DNA of 6,788 nucleotides from Synergistaceae bacterium (GCA_017458545.1 JAFTBA010000090.1:1-6788), one strand, 5' to 3'; counted from the first letter of the stretch, positions 1 to 6,290 are shown. Translations and numbers: made by a program. Notes: generated by a model not told the origin, from the sequence alone.

Positions 1-291
1 GATGTTATTCCTGAGCCTTCAGATATACTCAGTATTCAGCATGAAGCTAATCAGGCTGTAGTACTTATCGATGTGGTAATGCCTCCAATCCATGAGCGAA
101 TGAGGAACAAAAGCATAAACAAAATGTGTACTGTTCCTGCGTGGCTCGTTAAAGAAGCCGAAGCACAACATTTCAGCTTTTCTCAGGTACTTCAAGAGGG
201 ATTGATGGAACGGCTTGGGATAATGCGTACCAATAACGTAAGACCGTTCATCGTTAGTTGTATCCGGAGGTTGCATGCACTGCCATGCTGA
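1..291 (+). CDS. HicB-family antitoxin, 3' part (start lies before the window)
   Basis: The frame is open from base 1 to a TGA at 289-291, giving 96 visible residues with no start in the window, so the 5' end is missing. The order PEPSD, then a short hydrophobic strand (VVLIDV), then the basic stretch RNKSINK, then VPAWLVKEAE and FSQVLQEGL, then RLGI matches the end of the HicB antitoxin fold and its C-terminal ribbon-helix-helix-type DNA-binding segment. Known HicB proteins neutralise the small RNA-cleaving toxin HicA and repress their own operon. A hicA gene would be expected to the left, outside the window. Two points are odd. The usual VRKN-type residues read INKMC here. About 22 residues follow RLGI, rich in Arg and Cys, whereas the family normally ends near that point, which suggests loss of the original stop or decay. 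Family assignment is fairly sure; whether the gene is functional is open. Confidence 0.72.
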   Translation, partial: DVIPEPSDILSIQHEANQAVVLIDVVMPPIHERMRNKSINKMCTVPAWLVKEAEAQHFSFSQVLQEGLMERLGIMRTNNVRPFIVSCIRRLHALPC

Positions 292-299
292 AACAGTAA

Positions 300-305
300 T
301 ATAAT
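300..305 (+). promoter_or_regulatory. Candidate -10 box for the LprI-like gene
   Basis: A perfect TATAAT lies 35 bases before the start codon of the LprI-like gene, in the 49-base gap after the hicB-like stop. No convincing -35 hexamer sits 16-18 bases upstream; TTGCAT at 271-276 is too far away (23-base spacer). The call rests on the exact -10 match, its AT-rich setting and its position. Confidence 0.4.
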
Positions 306-340
306 TATCCCCATAAAATTCTCACAGGAGGTAAACTCAC

Positions 341-1081
341 ATGAAGAAACTTTTTTCCGCATTCACGCTCTTAATGTTCCTTGCCCTTCCCTCATTCGCC
401 CTCAGCGACTCAGACTACACCCGAATGATGAAGGACTCAAAATTTTCTGACGCAGACAGCAACCTCAATACCGCCTACTCGGAAGCAAAATCCTCTCTCG
501 CTCCCGATGTTTTCGCCGACCTCAAAAAATCCCAGTCCGAATGGCTCAAGTCAGGCCGTGACTCTGACGCACAGAAGTTCATGAAGTCCGAAAGCCTTTC
601 CGAGACCGAAGCATATGCCAAAGCCCTCAACTCACGCGCCGAATACATACGCTCGTTCGTCAAGTCAAAGGAAGACTCAGACCCATACGGTGAATTTGCC
701 GACACTCTCACGAAAACAGCAGAGAAACTCATCAGCGGTAAACCTTCATTCGTTGACGGCAGCTCTAAAATCTGGAAGCACGACAAATACATCATCGCTA
801 AATCAGGCGAAATACTCGCAGAGTTTTTCACTGCTGACCCCTCAATGACATTCGCAGGCGGCATAAAAGTCGGTTCAACCGAAAACGATGTCAAAAAATT
901 CTTCGGCAACATCGACAAAAGCGACAAAGGAGTTTATTACACGGGCGGCATTCACCAGTGGGCGGTCTTAAACGCTAAGGACGGCAAAATCATGAGCATT
1001 GACTTCGTTCAGTCTGACGCAGGACTTTCCGAAAAAGCCTATGACACATGCCTGAGTTACATCAAAGAAATTTCAGATTAA
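341..1081 (+). CDS. Secreted LprI-like protein with a C-terminal domain of unknown role
   Basis: The protein has 246 residues. The ATG is preceded by AGGAGG at 326-331 with nine bases of spacing, which fixes the start. Residues 1-20 are a classical Sec signal peptide: MKK, a hydrophobic core, then PSFA before LSDSD, with no lipobox cysteine, so the mature protein should be periplasmic or released. Residues about 35-105 resemble the LprI/DUF1311 domain: a helical region with ADSNLNTAY, LKKSQSEWLK and a following Glu/Ala-rich helix. The name comes from a mycobacterial lysozyme inhibitor, but most family members have no tested role, and the cysteines common in the family are absent here (the only Cys is residue 237). 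Residues about 140-246 form a second domain with GGIKVGSTENDVKKFFG, a pattern like the GMSxxEVxxxLG helix of SmpA/BLIP-like folds. The gene is a single unit convergent with glgC and shares the terminator hairpin with it. Domain calls are by eye. Confidence 0.8.
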   Translation: MKKLFSAFTLLMFLALPSFALSDSDYTRMMKDSKFSDADSNLNTAYSEAKSSLAPDVFADLKKSQSEWLKSGRDSDAQKFMKSESLSETEAYAKALNSRAEYIRSFVKSKEDSDPYGEFADTLTKTAEKLISGKPSFVDGSSKIWKHDKYIIAKSGEILAEFFTADPSMTFAGGIKVGSTENDVKKFFGNIDKSDKGVYYTGGIHQWAVLNAKDGKIMSIDFVQSDAGLSEKAYDTCLSYIKEISD

Positions 1082-1099
1082 TCTTCAAACTGAAGCCGC

Positions 1100-1147
1100 A
1101 AAAAAAAGCACCTCCTGTTTTTTAGGAAGGTGCTTGTTTTTTCTTTT
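1100..1147. terminator. Bidirectional intrinsic terminator between the LprI-like gene and glgC
   Basis: The arms AAGCACCTCCT (1106-1116) and AGGAAGGTGCTT (1124-1135) pair over 11 bp with a single bulged base around a seven-base loop. On the plus strand the stem is followed by GTTTTTTCTTTT. On the minus strand it is followed by a T-run (the A-run at 1100-1107 of the plus strand). It lies 19 bases after the LprI-like stop and 28 bases past the glgC stop, so it fits a shared terminator for two convergent genes. Confidence 0.88.
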
Positions 1148-1163
1148 GACTTTTCGGGTTGAC

Positions 1164-2492
1164 TTAGCCCATAGTGTCCCAGCTCTGACCTTCTTCGAGC
1201 GTATCGCTTCCTGTCAGATAGAGTTCTTTGGGAACTCCTGCGACTACGATTCCCGATTTAGGGTCAACGTAGTAGTTCTTGCTGTCAACGTCAGGGTCTT
1301 CACCGATTACAGTGCCGTCGGGAATGATGTTATGACCGTCAATAATTGCGCGTTTGATTCTGCAGTTCCTGCCGATTACAACGTCATGGCCGATGATACT
1401 TTCTTCGACAACGCTTCCTGCCTGAATAAGACAGTTGCGTGCAAGTACCGAGTTCGACACGTCAGCGCCGAATATTCTGCTTCCTTCGGAGAGCATGACC
1501 CTGTTAATGTTGCAGGGGTGTCCGCTGTCGGGGTAGCAGTACGAGGGGGGATCTCCGTATGATACTGTTCTGATAGGCCACATAGGGTTGTAGAGGGTCA
1601 TTTCTGACTCATGTCCTATGAGTTCCATATGAGCCTGCCAGTATGCTTTGAGGGTTCCAACGTCGCGCCAGTAAGGTTTATCGGTTCTCCACTGGTGAAT
1701 TAACTCTGTCTCTGCTGACGGATGGGGGAGTACGTTTGTCGAGAAGTCATAAGCGCAGACTTTCATTCCGTGTGCAACAAGGTCAGGGATTATGTCCTTG
1801 CCGAAATCGTGACTTGTTTCTTCCTTCATAGCGTCATCGTCGAGAGCTTCCTCAAGAACTTTCCTGTCGAAAACGTAATTGCCCATTGAGACGTAAGAGA
1901 ATCCCGGTTTGTTTGGAATCTCAGGCGGATTCTTAGGTTTCTCCATGAACTCGACTATGCGTCCGTTCTTATCGGTTTTAATGCACCCGAACGCCGTAGC
2001 CTCTTCAACAGGGACAACGTTAGCCGCAATGGTAACATCAGCGTGCTGAGCGTCATGGTATGCGAGCATCTGTTCAACGTCCATCTTGTAGATGTGATCC
2101 GCTGCGAAGATACATACCTTGTCTGCCCTGTAACGGGTTATCATGTGTTTTGCCTGATATACTGCGTCAGCTGTTCCCTGAAACCAGTGTTCGCCGCTCC
2201 ACATCTGAGCCGGTATTGTTGTTACGAAGAAATCGCGTCCTCTCATAGCTCCTCCGAACTGCCAGCCGCGTTCAATATGTTCGTTTAACGACTGGCTTTT
2301 GAACTGTGTGAGGACATAGACTGAATAGATACCGCTGTTAATGAGGTTGGAGAGTGCGAAGTCAATGATACGGTATTTTGCGGCGAAGTATACTGCAGGT
2401 TTAGCGCGGTAACTCGTGAGCGGCATTAAGCGTTCGCCCTTGCCGCCTGCAAGGACTATACCCAATACTCTGCCATGCTTGCCTGTGTACAT
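1164..2492 (-). CDS. glgC: Glucose-1-phosphate adenylyltransferase (ADP-glucose pyrophosphorylase)
   Basis: The enzyme makes ADP-glucose and pyrophosphate from ATP and glucose-1-phosphate, the committed step of bacterial glycogen synthesis in the cytosol. The protein has 442 residues from the ATG at 2492 (E. coli 431). Motifs in order: nucleotide loop LAGGKGERLMPLT (14-26), RAKPAVYF (29-36), WFQGTADAVYQ (103-113), FAADHIYKMD (129-138) with the catalytic Asp132, FMEKP with the sugar-phosphate Lys185, SMGNYVFD (202-209), HDFGKD (228-233) and YWRDVGTLKAYW (274-285). A hexapeptide-repeat beta-helix covers about 330-415. The residue aligned with the activator Lys39 of E. coli GlgC is Tyr28, so fructose-1,6-bisphosphate control may differ. 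A TTG at 2493-2495 would add one residue; I prefer the ATG. No Shine-Dalgarno site lies at normal spacing before it, and a putative insertion ends 6 bp upstream. Confidence 0.96.
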   Translation of the reverse strand: MYTGKHGRVLGIVLAGGKGERLMPLTSYRAKPAVYFAAKYRIIDFALSNLINSGIYSVYVLTQFKSQSLNEHIERGWQFGGAMRGRDFFVTTIPAQMWSGEHWFQGTADAVYQAKHMITRYRADKVCIFAADHIYKMDVEQMLAYHDAQHADVTIAANVVPVEEATAFGCIKTDKNGRIVEFMEKPKNPPEIPNKPGFSYVSMGNYVFDRKVLEEALDDDAMKEETSHDFGKDIIPDLVAHGMKVCAYDFSTNVLPHPSAETELIHQWRTDKPYWRDVGTLKAYWQAHMELIGHESEMTLYNPMWPIRTVSYGDPPSYCYPDSGHPCNINRVMLSEGSRIFGADVSNSVLARNCLIQAGSVVEESIIGHDVVIGRNCRIKRAIIDGHNIIPDGTVIGEDPDVDSKNYYVDPKSGIVVAGVPKELYLTGSDTLEEGQSWDTMG

Positions 2493-2512
2493 CAAATGCC
2501 GTTACAGAAGAC

Positions 2513-2536
2513 TTATAAAAAGTTATTAGCTTTCAT
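2513..2536 (-). CDS. Seven-codon leader mini-ORF before glgC
   Basis: Reading toward glgC, the strong purine-rich site AAGGAAGGGAG is followed one base later by ATG and the frame MKANNFL, ending in TAA 20 bases before the glgC ATG in a different frame. It is the only good ribosome site in the 70 bases before glgC. It could be a translated leader that recruits ribosomes, or a by-product of the inserted segment. The one-base gap between the purine tract and the ATG is short, but GGAAGG within it lies at a more usual four bases. Translation is not shown by the sequence. Confidence 0.3.
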   Translation of the reverse strand: MKANNFL

Positions 2537-2624
2537 GCTCCCTTCCTTGTTCTACGCGTCCGCTTTTGCCGATGTTGCCGGCTACTAACGTTTGGTGTAA
2601 CGCTCCGAAGGCTTAAACTCCCCG

Positions 2625-2723
2625 CTAACGTACGGGTACATATTTTCTACGCTCATTGATAAGGTTGAATATCTTACGGACAGAACCCCAGAACAGCTTG
2701 ATTATCGCCTCTTTTTTCTCCAT
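2625..2723 (-). CDS. Possible 32-residue small protein inside the putative insertion
   Basis: From ATG at 2723 to TAG at 2625-2627 the frame encodes 32 residues, a basic, amphipathic-looking stretch with EKKEAIIKLFWGSVRKIFN. A second overlapping minus-strand frame (2585-2656) gives 23 residues with YPYVSGEFKPSERYTKR and double stops, and a plus-strand frame is open from 2601 to 2762 without an ATG. No clear Shine-Dalgarno site precedes any of them. I recognise no family. Overlapping clean frames on both strands fit a decayed or repeat sequence better than a functional gene. Confidence 0.15.
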   Translation of the reverse strand: MEKKEAIIKLFWGSVRKIFNLINERRKYVPVR

Positions 2724-2767
2724 CCAGCCGCCAACATCCAGTTCTCAACAGCTCACCAATGAATGAG

Positions 2768-2797
2768 ATTATATGTATTACGTTATTTAGGTGTGAG
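2768..2797 (-). promoter_or_regulatory. glgC: Candidate sigma-70 promoter for glgC inside the putative insertion
   Basis: On the minus strand CTCACA (2792-2797, four of six matches to TTGACA) is followed after 18 bases by a perfect TATAAT (2768-2773). Transcription would start near 2761 and give glgC a leader of about 270 bases that includes the mini-ORF at 2513-2536. The promoter points out of the inverted-repeat segment toward glgC. Confidence 0.45.
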
Positions 2798-2828
2798 AGC
2801 TGAAATACTAAAACTTCTGTAACGGATT

Positions 2829-2841
2829 TCACCTACCTTTC
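2829..2841 (-). promoter_or_regulatory. glgC: Shine-Dalgarno-like sequence, probably the displaced glgC ribosome site
   Basis: Reading in the glg direction, GAAAGGTAGGTGA lies a few bases before the inverted-repeat segment and precedes no start codon at usable distance now. If the 327-bp segment is removed, AGGTAGGTG would lie roughly 7-10 bases before the glgC ATG, a normal spacing. This is an inference from arrangement. Confidence 0.35.
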
Positions 2842-2865
2842 TTAAAAAATTTATAATTTTTATAT

Positions 2866-2909
2866 TAGGGTTTAGGGGTTAGCTCTATTCACCTATCCCC
2901 TATACCCTA
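2866..2909. terminator. Hairpin after glgA: possible terminator or mRNA-stabilising structure
   Basis: AGGGTTTAGGGGTTAG (2867-2882) pairs with CTATCCCCTATACCCT (2893-2908) at 14 of 16 positions around a 10-base loop, with one further A-T pair outside. It begins eight bases past the glgA stop. On the minus strand the next bases are AT-rich, with a TTTTTT run only about 17 bases beyond the stem, so it is a weak intrinsic terminator. It may serve as a 3'-end stabiliser that allows partial read-through to glgC. The alternating AGGGT/TAGGG wording also resembles a dispersed intergenic repeat. Confidence 0.5.
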
Positions 2910-2917
2910 TCTCCTGC

Positions 2918-4378
2918 TCACTGCATTAAGTCTTCATACATATCTTTGTACAGACCTGCCGATTTGTCCCACGTGAAATCCTCGCGCATTCCTTCAAGCA
3001 TGATTTTCTTCCACGCGGTTTTGTCGTTGTTATATCTGTCGACTGCCCTGCGTAACGCCCACATCATTCCGTCAGCGTCGCATGTCTGGAACGTGAATCC
3101 GTTTCCTCCTTCGGGTCTGTCAACATCAAACACTGTATCCCTCAGACCGCCGACTTCGCGCACTACCGGAACAGTTCCGTAACGCATTGAAATCATCTGC
3201 GACAGTCCGCAAGGTTCAAACACTGACGGCATAAGGAATATATCGCCGCCTGCATACATAAGGTGCGACAAAGGTTCATCATACCCTCTGAAGAGCTTTA
3301 TGTTCTGCGGATAAGTCTCAGCAGCCTGCATAATACCGTTCTCAATCCAATCATTTCCTGATCCCAGTATCAGAAGTTTCGCCCCTGTGTCCGCTATCTG
3401 ATTTGCAGCACTGAAGACCATATCAAAACCTTTCTGCTCAACAAGACGGCTGACGCATACGATTACGGGTGCATCAGTCTCAGTATCAAGCCCTGCGCGC
3501 GCTAAAAGTTCTTTTTTGCAGGCAGCTTTGCCTTTGAGGTCTTTTACGCTGAATTTCGCAGGTATTTCCTTGTCGCCTGAGGGATCCCAGAATTTAACGT
3601 CGAGTCCGTTAAGTATCCCTCTGAGTTTGCTTCTCTGCTGATAAAGTATTCCTGAGAGTTCGCGCGTTGATTCGTACGTCTGAATCTCGTTCGCATACGT
3701 TGGTGATACTGTGCTGACGGCTGAGGCTGCGACTATTCCGCCTTTGAGCAGGTTAATCTGACCGTAGAACTCCATTGTCGATGAGCTGAAGCTCCAAGGC
3801 TCAAGCCCTGATGCCTCAAGGAACGGTGAAGGCTCAAATATTCCCTGATAAGCTACATTGTGGAGGGTCATTATTGATTTACCGCCTGCCTGCCTGTAAT
3901 GCCTGTGCCATGCTAGCGCGCAGGGAAGAAACGCCGATGTCCAGTCGTGGCAGTGATAAATATCAGGTTCCCAGTCAATAGCGTCTTTAAGCTCAAGTGC
4001 CTGCATACAGAATACTGCAAAAGGTGAGGCCGTCCAGAAATTAAGCTGTGAAGGGTACATATCCCCAGTATAATCTTCGGCCTTGAGGAAATACGTAGGT
4101 ACTCCCTTAACATCTGCTTTTATCACTGTTGCCGAATGTATGCGCCAGTCATATGCACAATATACTTTGGTCTTAACCGTAGTAGTTTTGAGACCGGCAG
4201 CAGCCGCTTTCTCAAGCACGCCCGGCCATGCAGGGGTTACAACGCGAACGTCAACACCTGCCTGACGGAGTGCTTTCGGAAGTGAACCTGCAACATCACC
4301 GAGTCCGCCTACTTTTGAGAAGGGGGCGAGCTCTGTTGTTACGAACAATACTTTTACAGCGTTACCGCTTTTCGTCAT
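2918..4378 (-). CDS. glgA: Glycogen synthase, ADP-glucose type (GT5)
   Basis: The enzyme transfers glucose from ADP-glucose to the non-reducing end of an alpha-1,4-glucan in the cytosol. It has 486 residues, close to E. coli GlgA (477), and looks complete. Both Rossmann-like halves of a GT-B fold are visible. The N-terminal half has FVTTELAPFSKVGGLGDVAG (12-31, the ADP-glucose-binding KxGGL loop with Lys22), HCHDWTSA (142-149), TLHNVAYQG (171-179) and VSTVSPTYANEI (221-232). The C-terminal half has LRGILNGLD (252-260), SRLVEQKGFD (310-319, with the Arg/Lys pair that holds phosphates) and FEPCGLSQMISMRYGTVP (387-404, catalytic Glu388 region), then GGLRDTV. The position after HDW is Thr instead of the His of E. 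coli; this site varies in the family. The gene follows glgP by 53 bases and is probably co-transcribed. The nearest purine site, AAAGGA, lies 16 bases before the ATG, longer than usual, and no other in-frame start is near. Confidence 0.97.
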   Translation of the reverse strand: MTKSGNAVKVLFVTTELAPFSKVGGLGDVAGSLPKALRQAGVDVRVVTPAWPGVLEKAAAAGLKTTTVKTKVYCAYDWRIHSATVIKADVKGVPTYFLKAEDYTGDMYPSQLNFWTASPFAVFCMQALELKDAIDWEPDIYHCHDWTSAFLPCALAWHRHYRQAGGKSIMTLHNVAYQGIFEPSPFLEASGLEPWSFSSSTMEFYGQINLLKGGIVAASAVSTVSPTYANEIQTYESTRELSGILYQQRSKLRGILNGLDVKFWDPSGDKEIPAKFSVKDLKGKAACKKELLARAGLDTETDAPVIVCVSRLVEQKGFDMVFSAANQIADTGAKLLILGSGNDWIENGIMQAAETYPQNIKLFRGYDEPLSHLMYAGGDIFLMPSVFEPCGLSQMISMRYGTVPVVREVGGLRDTVFDVDRPEGGNGFTFQTCDADGMMWALRRAVDRYNNDKTAWKKIMLEGMREDFTWDKSAGLYKDMYEDLMQ

Positions 4379-4431
4379 TGCTACTTTATTGCATTCCTTT
4401 CACTGCAAAAATTATGCAAAAAATTTGCTTA

Positions 4432-6189
4432 CTACATACCCCTGAAATCAATCGAATAGGCTTTGGCGGCATATTCATGCACGACCCTGTGAGTGTTGAA
4501 GAAGCTGGCATCGAGTGCGATTGTGTGCCTCATCATGTCAACCCATTTGTCATGATTCTCATAGTATGTAGGTATTACCTTTTCCTCAAGTTTCTTATAG
4601 AGGTCATCAGCATCAAGACTCTCATCGTAATGCTGAGCGTTAGCTGCTTTGGCCTCAGTTGCCGTAGGCTCAGGGCCTATCGACCAGCCGGTAACGTCCT
4701 CAATCCAGCCCTCAATCCACCAGCCGTCAAGAACACTGAAATTCATTATGCCGTTCATCGCGCATTTCATTCCCGAAGTACCGCTTGCTTCTCTCGGCCT
4801 TATAGGAGTGTTGAGCCATACGTCAACGCCCTGAGTTAAGAGCGAAGCTATTTCCATGTTGTAATTGTCGATGAAAACTATTGTAACACTGTCCCTGAGT
4901 GCTTGGGAAGCCTGACGTATTTTCTGAAGGAGTCTTTTGCCGCCGTCATCCTGAGGATGTGATTTGCCTGCGAAAATAAACTGAACTTTGTTTTTACCTG
5001 CTATTTTCTTGAGACGCTCAACGTCTGTGAGGAGCAAATCAGCTCTCTTATACGTTGCAGCCCTTCTGGCAAATCCTAACGTGAGTACATTAGGGTCAAG
5101 CTGTATACCGTTGGTTTCGAGTATACGCGCAAAAAGTCTGAGCTTAGATGCCTGATGAGCTGCCCAAACCTCTTCTTTGGGGATAGTGAGTGCCTGAACG
5201 AGTCTTCCGGGGTCAAGTTCCCAGCCAGGAATATGCTTGTTATAGAGTTTGCGCATACCTGAGCTTATCCATGTTGTCGGGTGAATGCCGTTAGTTATCC
5301 AGTCGACAGTCTCCATGTTAAACATTGCATTGCTGACTTCGGCGTGTTTCTTAGCGACTCCGTTGACGTAACGGCTGTATTTGAGTCCTAATTCAGTCAT
5401 TGATACGCCCGGCTTGTCAGGAATCATTCTGTGAATCGTTGCGCGCGCCTCATCAGGGAAAACGCTGTCAATCATATCGAACTGGAAATAGTCATGTCCT
5501 GCAGGAACAGGAGTATGCGTAGTGAATACTACCTGCTCGCGGATTTTGTCGGGGTCGTAATAACCAAGCTCGCGCATGAGTTCGAGCGTTAAGAATCCTG
5601 CATGACCCTCATTAAGATGGAACGTGTCGATGTTCATATAGCCGAGATCCCTGAGCATTCTCAAACCGCCTACACCAAGTATAAATTCCTGGCATAACCT
5701 GTAACGGTTATCACCGCCGTAGAGATACCAGCAGAGTTTACGGTCATCAGGGTGGTTAGGCTCGAAATCAGTATCAAGGAAATATATAGGCAGAGGATAA
5801 CCTGTTGCGCCTATGCACTCATAGACCCATGCACCTACCTGAATATCACGGCCCTGAATTTTGATTGTAATTCTGTTAGGTAAAAGCGTAAGTTCTCTTG
5901 AAGGATCCCAAATGACGGGTTTCTGTAACTGCCAGTCATCAGAATTGAACTCCTGAACGAAATAACCTTTGCGGTATAAGAGGGTAACTCCTGCCATAGG
6001 AACGCCTAAATCAGCTGCGCTCTTGAGGATGTCGCCCGCCAGTACACCGAGACCCCCTGAATAAGTAGGGATTGATTCTTTAAGCCCGACTTCCATTGAG
6101 AAGTAGGCTACGGGGCGGAAGGCGGGATCGTTTTCCATCAGCGTCCGAAGTGAATTTCCGAGATCGCTTCTGTGCAGTCTTTGAATCAT
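4432..6189 (-). CDS. glgP: Alpha-glucan (glycogen/maltodextrin) phosphorylase, short GT35 type
   Basis: The enzyme cleaves alpha-1,4-glucan ends with phosphate to give glucose-1-phosphate, using pyridoxal phosphate. It has 585 residues, far shorter than the roughly 800 of E. coli GlgP/MalP or muscle enzyme, and belongs to the compact bacterial/archaeal group with AYFSMEVGLKESIPTYSGGL near the N-terminus (28-47). Further motifs: HLNEGHAGF (191-199), TTHTPVPAGHD (223-233), NGVAKKHAEVSNAMF (276-290), TNGIHPTTWI (299-308), RRAATYKRADLL (375-386, matching the phosphate-binding Arg569/Lys574 of the muscle enzyme at Arg376/Lys381) and EASGTSGMK (467-475), where Lys475 is the cofactor lysine. All catalytic elements are present and the frame is intact, so the length is a family trait and not a truncation. 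It is first in the glgP-glgA unit. AAAGGAG lies 14 bases before the ATG, a long spacing. Confidence 0.95.
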   Translation of the reverse strand: MIQRLHRSDLGNSLRTLMENDPAFRPVAYFSMEVGLKESIPTYSGGLGVLAGDILKSAADLGVPMAGVTLLYRKGYFVQEFNSDDWQLQKPVIWDPSRELTLLPNRITIKIQGRDIQVGAWVYECIGATGYPLPIYFLDTDFEPNHPDDRKLCWYLYGGDNRYRLCQEFILGVGGLRMLRDLGYMNIDTFHLNEGHAGFLTLELMRELGYYDPDKIREQVVFTTHTPVPAGHDYFQFDMIDSVFPDEARATIHRMIPDKPGVSMTELGLKYSRYVNGVAKKHAEVSNAMFNMETVDWITNGIHPTTWISSGMRKLYNKHIPGWELDPGRLVQALTIPKEEVWAAHQASKLRLFARILETNGIQLDPNVLTLGFARRAATYKRADLLLTDVERLKKIAGKNKVQFIFAGKSHPQDDGGKRLLQKIRQASQALRDSVTIVFIDNYNMEIASLLTQGVDVWLNTPIRPREASGTSGMKCAMNGIMNFSVLDGWWIEGWIEDVTGWSIGPEPTATEAKAANAQHYDESLDADDLYKKLEEKVIPTYYENHDKWVDMMRHTIALDASFFNTHRVVHEYAAKAYSIDFRGM

Positions 6190-6215
6190 GTGTAAATTGA
6201 TGACTCCTTTCCGGT

Positions 6216-6290
6216 TTTATAAGCAGACGGGCGAAAATTGAAATTTGACCACCTGCAAGATATTAAATGAAATGGATTGATTTTATTGAA
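6216..6290 (-). promoter_or_regulatory. glgP: Promoter region of glgP (two candidate sites)
   Basis: Two overlapping possibilities precede glgP on the minus strand. The first is TTCAAT (6285-6290), a 17-base spacer and TTTAAT (6262-6267, five of six to TATAAT). The second is TTTCAA (6238-6243), a 16-base spacer and TATAAA (6216-6221), which would start transcription just before the AAAGGAG site. Each -35 matches only three of six positions. The area is AT-rich and is the natural start point for the glgP-glgA unit. Confidence 0.35.

Larger units (their letters stand above)
2499..2825. mobile_element. Putative small non-autonomous (MITE-like) insertion between glgA and glgC
   Basis: The perfect 12-bp inverted repeat CCGTTACAGAAG (2499-2510) and CTTCTGTAACGG (2814-2825) bounds 327 bp that hold no normal-sized gene. 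Just inside the ends a looser similarity continues: reading inward, GTTATTAGCTTTCA on the left against GTATTTCAGCTCTCA on the right. On the glgC side it stops 6 bp before the ATG. On the glgA side it abuts GGTAGGTGAAAT, which looks like a displaced ribosome site. I see no clean target-site duplication and no transposase. The inside holds short open frames on both strands (23-53 codons), a promoter-like site and a mini-ORF. It could instead be a pair of regulator-binding sites or an intergenic repeat of another kind; a search for further copies in the genome decides. Confidence 0.45.

Noticed and set aside
19..276. Minus-strand 85-residue open frame
   Set aside because: It lies fully opposite the HicB-like frame, has no ribosome site, and its translation shows no family features.
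475..927. Minus-strand 150-residue open frame and a plus-strand frame at 615-848
   Set aside because: Both are shadows inside the LprI-like gene, which has a signal peptide, a strong ribosome site and domain matches.
1134..1562. Plus-strand 142-residue open frame opposite glgC
   Set aside because: It starts within the terminator T-run and overlaps strongly conserved glgC sequence; it has no ribosome site.
4228..4839. Plus-strand 203-residue open frame across the glgA-glgP junction
   Set aside because: It is antisense to the well-supported ends of both genes and looks like a chance open frame.
4432..6189. Truncation of glgP, given 585 instead of about 800 residues
   Set aside because: The N-terminal signature, all catalytic motifs and the cofactor lysine are present in one intact frame, matching the compact GT35 group.
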